Below, one piece after another: positions 54,901 through 62,459 of a DNA stretch of 64,000 bases (positions within the stretch are counted from its first letter, which is position 1; every line of letters starts with the position of its first letter). The stretch comes from Planococcus halotolerans. GTDB taxonomy: Bacteria; Bacillota; Bacilli; Bacillales_A; Planococcaceae. The stretch covers positions 781,357 to 845,356 of the forward strand of contig NZ_QLZR01000002.1 in assembly GCF_003289955.1 (NCBI RefSeq), given 5' to 3'. The notes below the pieces were generated by a model, which had not been told where the DNA came from, did not search any database, and saw only the letters and a list, made by a program, of their open reading frames with translations. The position numbers and the translations under genes were made by a program.

Positions 54901-55500
54901 TTACAGGCTTTCTGCAAATTCCTGTTCTTCTGATTGCCCGCCCTCATAATTCAGCCGGTCTACATTCTTAAACAAATGATAGACCGTCCCCGCCTCCATC
55001 GCCTTCCCCTCAAACTGCTGCGTCTGCGCTTGCATCTTATAGCGCAGCTCATACGCCCTTTGCATTTTCTTATCAAAAGTTTGTTTGCTTACATCGATGG
55101 TGATGGTACTTTCATTGCTCAGCTCAACTTGCGTATGGCTGGTTCCGGCCTTTTTGTAATTCTTCACATGGCGAAGCGACAGCCATACACAGTCCGGACG
55201 AAACGGTGACCGGCACGGGAACAGGATGATATCCTGCTCGCGGTCCAGAATCAGGGGATTCATATTCTTTTTCTCAAGGATTGCCTGAGCACCATCCATC
55301 GCTCCCCGCATACTGGATCCGCGGTAGCGAAGGTTTGTATCGATCAAGTCAAGAGGGCTTAAACCGGCATTCGTCACACCGTTCTTCTTGCCCAATAAAG
55401 AAGTCAGTACCCCATTCTCATCGTAGTTCGGCACGACCATGATCGTTTCCGAACTGATTGCATATTCCTGTTTCATCTTAATAATCTCTTTTTTCTTCAT
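54901..55500 (-). CDS. comK: ComK-family competence transcription factor
   Basis: 199 residues from ATG 55500 (GGGGG eight bases before). It aligns by eye with ComK: LIDTNLRYRGSSMRGAMDGA (ComK IVDRSCRFFGSSYAGRK), IILFPCRSPFRPDCVWLSLRHVK (ComK IFLFPTLSS-RPQCGWISHVHVK, split here) and FDKKMQRAYELRYKM. ComK activates DNA-uptake genes through AAAA-N5-TTTT boxes. An extra C-terminal tail (residues 165-199) differs from Bacillus subtilis. Competence function is likely but not proven. Confidence 0.8.
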   Translation of the reverse strand: MKKKEIIKMKQEYAISSETIMVVPNYDENGVLTSLLGKKNGVTNAGLSPLDLIDTNLRYRGSSMRGAMDGAQAILEKKNMNPLILDREQDIILFPCRSPFRPDCVWLSLRHVKNYKKAGTSHTQVELSNESTITIDVSKQTFDKKMQRAYELRYKMQAQTQQFEGKAMEAGTVYHLFKNVDRLNYEGGQSEEQEFAESL

Positions 55501-55548
55501 CTCCATAACCCCCTTTTTGAAATTAGCACTTAAACTTCTGCCAAAAAA

Positions 55549-55579
55549 GGAGTATACTAACAGATAGTTGGTATACTCC
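55549..55579 (-). terminator. Terminator-like palindrome directly upstream of comK
   Basis: On the minus strand GGAGTATAC-cAACTATCTGTTa-GTATACTCC followed by TTTTTT. It ends about 40 bp before the comK ribosome site and embeds a TATACT box, so it may be an attenuator, the end of an upstream small transcript, or an operator. Confidence 0.65.
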
Positions 55580-56180
55580 AGCTGCTGCCTCCGGGTGATG
55601 TCCCCACGACTATCACACCCGGGGGTTTTTCTTTTGCACTGTTTTCTTCCTCACATCCTACTCACCTCCTTTGTGTTTATACGCTTGCAGATTGCCATTA
55701 GTTAATATGACCCATTTTAAACTAAAATGAAGATAATGTTTTCCTAATGCATTCCCCAAACTTCCGAGCACCGTTTATGGCCCCTTCTTAGCTTGATAAA
55801 ATAAATATTGTGATCTGCACTCCCTTGATCTAGGCTCTGGAGATATTTATCTTCAGCTATTCGTTACCCACTCAGCTTCCTCTCATGTTCTTCCTCTACG
55901 TCCTTACTTTGTTAATTATATAGGTACATATCCTTAAATGTCTAACTATTTTAAATTATTTATCACCTTAAATTTTATCTTTATGTTTCCTTATCTCGAC
56001 TCCCCTCAAACCTTTACTTTCGCTCGAATAATCTCTATAATTTCTTTTTTAATTTTATTTTCTGCCATTTCCGTTAAATATAAAAAAGCTACATCCCAAA
56101 TCCATTGGGTTTCTGGATACAGCCTCTTTAGCATGAAATTGTCTTTGATAAATTGAATTGCGCTGATACAGTGGCACGAT
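55580..56180. other. Intergenic region upstream of comK with a structured small transcript candidate
   Basis: Minus strand, about 55690-55580: AAAGGAGGTGAGTAGG, then a possible 13-codon frame from GTG (RKKTVQKKNPRV), then a second hairpin CCGGGTG...CACCCGG (55589-55623). With the 55549 terminator this could be a small RNA or peptide gene of about 140 nt. On the right, 56083-56180 is a degenerate AGAAGCTG-type element (AAAGCTACATCC / GGATACAGCCTCTTT with tail). Confidence 0.4.
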
Positions 56181-56378
56181 CTATCTTTTTACAATCGGTA
56201 TATAAATATCAAAATGCGGATTATCCGGATCTTGATCGGCTGGATAATATACATCTTTAATCGACATTTATGGACCATGGTAATCTACATCGACTTCTCT
56301 AAATACGGTATAGTCGTACCCTCCCATTTCAATCCTACTGCCCGAAAGGCTGGCAGCGTAACAATTTTGCAGCTCCCT
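56181..56378 (-). pseudogene. GyrI-like (effector-binding domain) gene remnant
   Basis: Minus-strand pieces read KIVTLPAFRAVGLKWEGT, then after an internal deletion and stops YYPADQDPDNPHFDIYIPIVKR ending at TAG. These are the N- and C-terminal signatures of GyrI-like small-molecule-binding proteins. At least two frame breaks; non-functional. Confidence 0.65.
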
Positions 56379-56578
56379 TTATTTCCTTCCTTATTCAAAC
56401 TTGAACTTCACTTAAATAAATTCAACAAAAAAAGGAAATAGATCCTTCTTGGATAAACACATCCATTAGCATAACAACATATATTCATACTCGATTTTAA
56501 GGCATCGCTGGACTGTTTAGCCGACGACCGAAAAGGGAAATAAAATACTATACTCTTCAAGCGAAAGGAGCTGCTGGA

Positions 56579-56755
56579 ATGAGGGATAAGAAAAAGCTGG
56601 ATGAAGACATGACCGGAGATGAAATGGATGTCAACGCGGCTCAGCAAATAGCAGCAGGCGCAAAACAGGCTTTTTATAAAGAAGATTACAAACCGAAAGA
56701 TGATGATGAGAAAGATCGGGAACTTCGTAAAAGCGAAGAGGAAGACGCAGAATAG
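56579..56755 (+). CDS. Small, highly charged protein (58 aa), unknown
   Basis: GAAAGGAGCTGCTGGA precedes ATG. The sequence is Asp/Glu/Lys-rich (MRDKKKLDEDMTGDEMD ... KSEEEDAE) with a short helical centre AAQQIAAGAKQAFY. Likely disordered. A shared inverted-repeat terminator follows. Not recognised. Confidence 0.6.
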   Translation: MRDKKKLDEDMTGDEMDVNAAQQIAAGAKQAFYKEDYKPKDDDEKDRELRKSEEEDAE

Positions 56756-56802
56756 AAGAGAAAAACACCCGCTCCCAAGATTCCTTTATTCTAGATAAAT
56801 AT

Positions 56803-56912
56803 AAAGAAGCTGCCACTGAAAACCTTGATGGTTTCGGGAGGCAGCTTTTTTGGGATGCAATTGGCGTGAATATACTTAATCCTGCCTGACACAGGGGCGT
56901 GATTTTTATTAT
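56803..56912. repeat. AGAAGCTG-type inverted repeat with tail, copy 5
   Basis: AAGAAGCTGcCactGAAAACC / GGTTTCgggagGCAGCTTTTTT stem, then TGGGATGCAATTGGCGTGAA and TGCCTGACACAGGGGCGTGAT tail. Convergent terminator between the 58-aa gene and the membrane protein gene. Confidence 0.75.
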
Positions 56913-57568
56913 GTAGATTCTTGAAGGACACTGTGGTCATTCGGTTTTCGTCGGTACTTTTTACCGATTGCGTTTCCAATCAACGCAAACAATAATACAC
57001 CGAACAACACGACACTAGTTTCTATTAGACCAAAATTTCTATAAGAGATCAGCGTGTTATCCACCCAGCGATACGCGATCACTGCCCCGTAAGAAATGAG
57101 AAATCCGCCTGCAGCGCCGGCAACAGTTCCTGCCAGACTGAACCATTTTGTATCATGCTTAATGAAAAACAGGCCCACCAGCATAAAGATGAAAGCGCTC
57201 ATATCGAGATAGTCATAAATCCATGGATTGTCTCCATCTACCATTTGAGTCCACGCAGCGAGGAGCTGGACCAATCGGGTGAGCCAGAATCCGAATCCCA
57301 GACCAAGCAGCAAACCAAGCATGTTCAGCCGCTTGTAAAAAATTATGAAGATGATAAATAATATTGGAATCGCCAGCAATGCACCGTAACCCGCAAATAT
57401 GAGAACTAAAAAACCATCCCCGAATTCTCCAGGTTCCGATGGAGGAAGCTGCGCAATTTCATTACCATAAAAGGCGTAAGCTCCTAGAGTTGCTAAAAAA
57501 ATGCTGATTCCTGCCAGTCCGGCAGCTATTGCTGAAATCAAAATACGAATAAGCCAAGCCATTGTCAT
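56909..57568 (-). CDS. Polytopic membrane protein (219 aa), unknown
   Basis: Six hydrophobic segments (for example IRILISAIAAGLAGISIFLA, LLAIPILFIIFIIFY, AFIFMLVGLFFI, VVLFGVLLFALIGNAIG) with a short basic tail. Two ATGs lie six bases apart behind GGGGG. No motif for a transporter or enzyme recognised. Confidence 0.65.
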   Translation of the reverse strand: MTMAWLIRILISAIAAGLAGISIFLATLGAYAFYGNEIAQLPPSEPGEFGDGFLVLIFAGYGALLAIPILFIIFIIFYKRLNMLGLLLGLGFGFWLTRLVQLLAAWTQMVDGDNPWIYDYLDMSAFIFMLVGLFFIKHDTKWFSLAGTVAGAAGGFLISYGAVIAYRWVDNTLISYRNFGLIETSVVLFGVLLFALIGNAIGKKYRRKPNDHSVLQEST

Positions 57569-57642
57569 CCCCCTGTTTTCCTTAAAGTCACTTCATCATT
57601 TCCCTTACTATTACATATAAGTATTATAGTGGCAAGCAAGGA

Positions 57643-57957
57643 TCAGCTTAGACTTTTCTTAATCATCATCACCTGGAAAGCAAAAAACATTTGTTGTAAG
57701 TGTATAAGTAAAAACGGAAGACCATTTCTTAATAGTAGAAAGTCATTAAAATTCATTCCAGTAAATATTCTTCCTCTTACTTTATCACCTTGCCGCCCAT
57801 AATTGATCCGAACCGCTTCCTTAAATAAATGATAAGAGTCCGACATAGAAATACATTTTTTCAAATAGGAGGAAGATATGGAGCCGTCAAAGGTATAGGA
57901 AGGCCGCTTCTTATCTTTTTCCCAGCAGTTCTTAGATTGTTCCTGTGTCCGAAACAA
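57643..57957 (-). pseudogene. Possible ComK-like C-terminal fragment
   Basis: A 104-codon frame without a good start. Residues SMSDSYHLFKEAVRINYG resemble the C-terminus of the comK product at 54901 (AGTVYHLFKNVDRLNYEGG). Could be the remnant of a second comK; similarity is short. Confidence 0.25.
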
Positions 57958-58018
57958 TTATGCCCATTTACTTTTCTGTATAAAAATTAGGTATAAAGTT
58001 ACAATCGATTTGTTATTC

Positions 58019-58036
58019 CAATGACTAATGTCATTG
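58019..58036. promoter_or_regulatory. Perfect palindrome upstream of the RRNPP regulator
   Basis: CAATGAC-TAAT-GTCATTG, 18 bp, centred about 60 bp before the -10. Position and symmetry fit the operator of a dimeric HTH regulator acting as activator of its own operon (compare the palindromic PlcR box). Confidence 0.45.
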
Positions 58037-58065
58037 AAAATAGGCTGTTATACTGGATAAATTTA

Positions 58066-58094
58066 GTGAATTGGTTCCTATCTGATGGTATAAT
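58066..58094 (+). promoter_or_regulatory. Extended -10 promoter of the regulator-pheromone operon
   Basis: TGGTATAAT (TGn plus perfect TATAAT at 58089-58094), about 75 bp before the start codon. The -35 is poor, consistent with activator dependence. Confidence 0.6.
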
Positions 58095-58170
58095 ATTTAA
58101 GGGAATAAAGCTTATTAGACCCAAAAAAGATAGAGAATGCGGTTTATAATTGCAAGGGGGAAGTCATTTA

Positions 58171-59538
58171 ATGACTATGCTGCGTGAAACATCTTCAAGT
58201 TCTACTATATATAAGAGTGAAGGAGGTCGTACATACAAATCAGAATTCGAAAATTACGGCAGAGGTTTAAGAGTAAAGTATCATCGCATTGAACAAGGTT
58301 TATCTCTAAAAGAACTTGCTGCAGGAAACCTTTCACAAGAAAATTTACGATTGGCTGAAATGGAGCAATTTCCGTTAGAGGATAAAGTTTATAAAAAGCT
58401 CTGTCTTCGCCTCGGAATTCCTTTGGATCCTTTTGTACTGCCTTTAGTGGAAACGGGTATTTTAGAGTTGAAGTCATTGCTGACGCACATTAAGAGCCGC
58501 TCTAAAATGATTGAAGCATTCGATAATGTTCAAAATCAAAAAAAAGATCATTTGAAGGAAATTTACCGCATTGAGTTATTGATACATACAATCCGATACT
58601 ACGTCGTTACTGGTGATGTAAGTGCCGCTTTGGAAACATATGAAAAGGCTTGTAAGTTTAAAGATCTGATGAATAGTCAACAGTTGTTCTTCCTAAATAA
58701 ATACAGGGGAAACATTTGTTACTCGGAAGGCAATTACCTCGAGGCACTGAATATTTACAAAAGCTGTTTGACATCCGCTCCTTTAGATTTGCCTTCACCT
58801 GAAATGGCTGACCTGCTTTATACGTTGGGCATCACATCCGGTCACCTTGTAGAACCACTTGATGCAGTAAGTTATGCGGGAAAAGCTCTTGAATTGTATC
58901 AGGATATGTTCTACCCAAAGAGAATAGCAGAATGTCACATTTGTATTGGTTTAGCGGAACATAAAACACGTAATTTTAAAAATGGATTTAATCATATGCA
59001 GAAAGCCGCAATGGTAGTTGAAGAGGTTCACTTGCCAGAACTGGAGTTTCTAATCGAGTACAACTTGGGTTATTTTTACTTTCAATTCCAAGATTTTGAA
59101 TCGACGATCCGTCATGTGGAAAAGTGTTTGAAAACGAGCGAATCGGGCAGCATAATTAACGAAATCCGTTGCTATACAAGCTTGATCAAAGCCAACTTCG
59201 AGTTGGGCAGGAAAGACAAAGCCTTGGAATGGTGCGAAGTAGGTACGCAGACTACGTTTGAAATGGAAGAAAGCACTTTATCCAATAAAGTCGTCGCCGA
59301 TGTATTCAATCAATTCCATTTAATGAAGTCTTTGATTTACGAGAACCATGAGCGCTTTGAATATCTTGCGGAGATGGAAATCCTTCCTCTTTTTGCTTCC
59401 AATGGATATGATACGGAATACGCATACTATTGCACACTGGTCGCTAACTATTATCGCGAGGTTGGACAAAAGGAAAAAGCAATGGAGCTATACCGGAAAT
59501 CCGGGGATATTTATAGAAAAGTAATTTCTATCAGTTAA
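58171..59538 (+). CDS. RRNPP-type peptide-responsive transcription regulator (HTH plus TPR)
   Basis: 455 residues from ATG 58171 (AAGGGGGAAGTC upstream). N-terminal XRE-like HTH (about 27-85: YGRGLRVKYHRIEQGLSLKELAAG, NLRLAEMEQF) and then six or more TPR units to the end: NKYRGNICYSEGNYLEALNIY, ADLLYTLGITSGHLVEPLDA, AECHICIGLAEHKTRNFKNG, IEYNLGYFYFQFQDFESTI, and AYYCTLVANYYREVGQKEKA. This is the architecture of PlcR, NprR and AimR, which bind short imported peptides in the TPR groove. The gene 27 bp downstream encodes a secreted repeat peptide, the expected pheromone. Target genes unknown. Confidence 0.9.
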   Translation: MTMLRETSSSSTIYKSEGGRTYKSEFENYGRGLRVKYHRIEQGLSLKELAAGNLSQENLRLAEMEQFPLEDKVYKKLCLRLGIPLDPFVLPLVETGILELKSLLTHIKSRSKMIEAFDNVQNQKKDHLKEIYRIELLIHTIRYYVVTGDVSAALETYEKACKFKDLMNSQQLFFLNKYRGNICYSEGNYLEALNIYKSCLTSAPLDLPSPEMADLLYTLGITSGHLVEPLDAVSYAGKALELYQDMFYPKRIAECHICIGLAEHKTRNFKNGFNHMQKAAMVVEEVHLPELEFLIEYNLGYFYFQFQDFESTIRHVEKCLKTSESGSIINEIRCYTSLIKANFELGRKDKALEWCEVGTQTTFEMEESTLSNKVVADVFNQFHLMKSLIYENHERFEYLAEMEILPLFASNGYDTEYAYYCTLVANYYREVGQKEKAMELYRKSGDIYRKVISIS

Positions 59539-59565
59539 ATAAAATAAAATGGGGGTAACATCATA

Positions 59566-59823
59566 ATGATAAAAAAAGTCGGGTTAACTTTAGCAGTATT
59601 CACATTCGGATTGGTCGGCGTTCTAACAGTCGACGGAGATACTTCTTACGAAACTAATAATTCAATTTCAAAAGAAAGCGTGAATGCCATAGCAGCCGAA
59701 ACAGCTGTTATTCATCCAAGTCCTTGGTCCATCAATTCACAAGTGGCTGTTATTCATCCAAATCCTTGGTCCATCAAATCACAAGTGGCTGTTATTCATC
59801 CAAATCCTTGGTCAAAAGCATAA
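59566..59823 (+). CDS. Pheromone precursor with three tandem peptide repeats
   Basis: 85 residues; GGGGGT nine bases before ATG. Signal-like N-terminus (MIKKVGLTLAVFTFGLVGVL), a polar pro-region (25-47) and three C-terminal repeats at 14-residue spacing: VIHPSPWSINSQVA (48-61), VIHPNPWSIKSQVA (62-75), VIHPNPWSKA (76-85). The DNA repeats (42 bp, from 59707) are almost identical, so duplication is recent. Known RRNPP signals are secreted, trimmed by proteases and re-imported by Opp. The mature peptide is likely a 5-9 residue piece around VIHPNPWS. One operon with the receptor. Confidence 0.85.
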   Translation: MIKKVGLTLAVFTFGLVGVLTVDGDTSYETNNSISKESVNAIAAETAVIHPSPWSINSQVAVIHPNPWSIKSQVAVIHPNPWSKA

Positions 59824-59842
59824 TAAAATAAGGTTAAAGATA

Positions 59843-59873
59843 CACCCGGGAATCCGATCGATTCCCGGGTTTT
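59843..59873 (+). terminator. Terminator of the regulator-pheromone operon
   Basis: ACCCGGGAATC / GATTCCCGGGT with T4 tail. Confidence 0.9.
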
Positions 59874-59950
59874 ATGTTTTTGAGTTCGGGGTGACAGTCA
59901 CCGGCACACTCGGTGTCAGACGCATTTATGTCTATTTACTTTTCTGGATA

Positions 59951-60065
59951 AATAAAGAGAAGCTGTCTCCGAAAACCTTTGGGGGTTTCTGGAGGCAGCT
60001 TCTTTGGGATGCAATTATCGTGAACAGACTGATTCGTCTTTGACACAGGGACACATTTTTATTCA
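59951..60065. repeat. AGAAGCTG-type inverted repeat with tail, copy 6
   Basis: AGAAGCTGTCTCCgAAAACCttt / gggGGTTTCtGGAGgCAGCTTCTTT stem, tail TGCAATTATCGTGAACAGACTG ... TTTGACACAGGGACAC (split). It lies just past the 3' end of the ParB-like gene (minus). Preceded at 59888 by a GGTGACAGTCACC palindrome. Confidence 0.75.
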
Positions 60066-60088
60066 ATTCTATCCTATCAGCGATTCAC

Positions 60089-60562
60089 TTAAACTCCCAC
60101 TTCCCCGACAACGCCCCATCGCCCGTTGTCTTTCCTGAAATCCTTTAGCTTACCATTCCAATACTCCACATACCTCTTGTCCATGTCTTCGGAAGTGAAG
60201 AATTGCCGGTGCTGTTCCTGTGTCAGGTAGTAGGCCGGCAACTCAGCCACCCCCATCCGCCTCGCTTTTGCCACACGGTGGTTGCCGTCGATCAAGCGGA
60301 AAAATTCCGGACGCATGCGGACCATGATGATCGGCTTCATCAAATCAGCCTGTGGCAAAAAATCTTCATCCAATTTCGCTGAATCAGCTCCTGGACCAGG
60401 TGGCCCGACTTGCACCTTGGATAGCTCGACCTGGTCTCCATTCTCTTTGATCCACGCAGTTGCTTTGGTGATATGCCAATTGAATGGGAAGCCACCGAGC
60501 ATTTCATCTCCTAGGACTGGCAGGCAGGGAATAAAATCAGGGTTCACTTTCATTTTTTTCAT
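60089..60562 (-). CDS. ParB/Srx-like domain protein
   Basis: About 157 residues from ATG 60562 (GAGGTG seven bases before). The core MKPIIMVRMRPEFFRLIDGNHRVAKARRMG has the ParB/sulfiredoxin-type GxHR box as DGNHRVAKA. Stand-alone proteins of this fold can be nucleases, CTP-binding or phosphotransfer proteins. C-terminus aromatic and basic. Function unknown. Confidence 0.7.
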   Translation of the reverse strand: MKKMKVNPDFIPCLPVLGDEMLGGFPFNWHITKATAWIKENGDQVELSKVQVGPPGPGADSAKLDEDFLPQADLMKPIIMVRMRPEFFRLIDGNHRVAKARRMGVAELPAYYLTQEQHRQFFTSEDMDKRYVEYWNGKLKDFRKDNGRWGVVGEVGV

Positions 60563-60663
60563 AAAAAGCACCTCGCTTTTCAACTTCAATACTTTTAGAA
60601 TAGCATATCTCAGAAATGTGTGGACAATCACTATGCTGTTCAATGCCTCACATATAAGCACAT

Positions 60664-61779
60664 TTACATTCCACCCATTGAAATCTCCCTTTTTGCCCAA
60701 GCAGCGGATATCGAGTTGATCTGCATGCCGGACATGTCCTCATTGCTCGCCCACCTCAAGGGCCAGCCTTCCCTTTTTGACAGTGAAATCACCCTGCTCC
60801 AAACGGAAACGGTTTACGAAGATACTGAAAAAACACCGCATATCTGCTTTTCGGCAATACGCGGACACACGGATGCCAAACGGGCACTGCGGCTGGCGGC
60901 CATCATGTGCTGATGAGCGGTCCGCCCGGCTGCGGCAAAAGTCTGTTCGCGAAAGCGTTCCACACGATTCTGCCGGATCTGACACATGATGAGGTGCTGG
61001 AAGTCTACAGCATCTACCAGCTGGCGAAACAGGCGCGCAGCTTGTCGGACCGTCCGCCGTTCCGGTCGCCGCATCATTCTTTTTCGGAAGGTGCGATTGT
61101 CGGCGGCGGGCGTTACCCGAAACCCGGAGAGATGTCGCTTGCCCACCGGGGTGTTTTATTCCTTGATGAATTGGGGCATTTTCCGCGGCGCGTCATCGAT
61201 ACTTTAAGGCAGCCGCTCGAATCAGGATTTGCGGTCGTCAACCGGGTCGAAGGATCGGACCGATTTCCTGCGAGCATCAATCTGATCGCTGCAACCAACC
61301 CTTGTCCTTGCGGCTATTACGGAGCGCGGGAGAAATATTGCGTCTGCAGTGACAAAATCCGTTTGAAGTATATGCAGAAAATCACCGGACCGATCATCGA
61401 CCGCATCGACTTTGTGCTGGCTTTGAAGAGCCAGAGCGTGTTCGAACAAGGGACTTCGGCGACGTCCGAAGAATTGCGGGAGAGGGTGGCGGCTGCACGT
61501 AACCGGCAGCGGCTCCGCTACGGCGCAAACTATACGAATGCCATTGTGCCGGTCAAGATGTTCGAGGAAACCGTGTCATTCAGCCCCGAACAGCTGGCGC
61601 GGATCGAAGCGGCCAGTTTCGAAGAGAACCTGAGCAGCCGGTCGACGTTGAAAATTTTGCGGCTGGCAAGGACGATTGCCGATGTGCGAAATGAAGATGC
61701 CGTGTCGGACGCTGCGGTGGATGAAGCGCTGAAGTGGAAAATTTCCGCTTCGGTTGCGCAGAATTCATTGATGCGGTGA
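60664..61779 (+). pseudogene. comM-like Mg-chelatase-family AAA+ ATPase, truncated and frameshifted
   Basis: Two overlapping frames give one ComM/YifB protein: the first ends SAIRGHTDAKRALRLAA, the second resumes GHHVLMSGPPGCGKSLFAKAF (Walker A), VLFLDELGHFPR (Walker B), AATNPCPCGYYG and the C-terminal lid domain to 61779. The shift is near 60890-60905. About 170 N-terminal residues of the normal 500 are absent and there is no ribosome site. ComM is a helicase for recombination of transforming DNA. Confidence 0.85.
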
Positions 61780-62391
61780 ATGATCATGACGAGACGGCGT
61801 GAATTTAATCCAAGTTCCTATTATCACGTCATCCTGCGCGGCAATAACCGGCAGCCGATTTTTCGCACGAAAGAGGATATGCATGAGCTGAAGCGCGTCT
61901 TTTTGCATGTCCATGTAGATTATCCGTTCACTATTCTGGCGTGGTGTTTTATGACGAACCATTACCATATCCTGATCAAGCCGTTGCAGGACCCGCTCCA
62001 CAAAATCATGAGTCTGGTCAACAGGCGCTATAGTATGTCCTATGCGAAGCGTTACAACCACATTGGCCGCATATATCAGAAGCGTTATTTTGCGACGGAA
62101 GTCGATTCCCGGCTCGGTCTTCTCACCGTCAGCAGCTATATCCATCGCAATCCGATCCAGACAAAGAAGCCGATGGTCGAGCGGCTGGAGCAGTATCCAT
62201 ACAGTTCGTTCCCGCTTTATTGGGACGATACGCTGGCCGCTCCGGCTTTCTTGGACCGGGAGTTGCTGCGGGAATTATTGCCGGAACCGTTTGAGAAGAA
62301 CAACACGGCGTATTGCATGTATTGCCTGACGTATGCGCAGAATGCGGAAGAAGACAAGCATGTGGAGGATATGGAGCCGCCGGTGATGTAG
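61780..62391 (+). CDS. REP-associated tyrosine transposase (RAYT, Y1 HUH family)
   Basis: 203 residues (ATG 61786 is the likelier start: MTRRREFNPSSYYHVILRGN). HUH motif in MTNHYHILIK, catalytic Tyr probably in SSYIHRNPI. Such proteins nick single-stranded hairpin DNA and are linked to dispersed palindromes. It starts right at the end of the comM remnant. Frame intact. Confidence 0.88.
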   Translation: MIMTRRREFNPSSYYHVILRGNNRQPIFRTKEDMHELKRVFLHVHVDYPFTILAWCFMTNHYHILIKPLQDPLHKIMSLVNRRYSMSYAKRYNHIGRIYQKRYFATEVDSRLGLLTVSSYIHRNPIQTKKPMVERLEQYPYSSFPLYWDDTLAAPAFLDRELLRELLPEPFEKNNTAYCMYCLTYAQNAEEDKHVEDMEPPVM

Positions 62392-62459
62392 GCGGGCGGC
62401 TTCCAGAAGTTCCCAGATTGTCCCTGTAGTCTAGCCCCCTAAAAGTAGAGACGGTAAAA

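Noticed and set aside
61780..62391. RAYT as an IS200/IS605 TnpA
   Set aside because: Length about 200 residues, MTRRRxF start and the SYIHRNP box are typical of RAYTs; there is no tnpB and no IS200-type ends.
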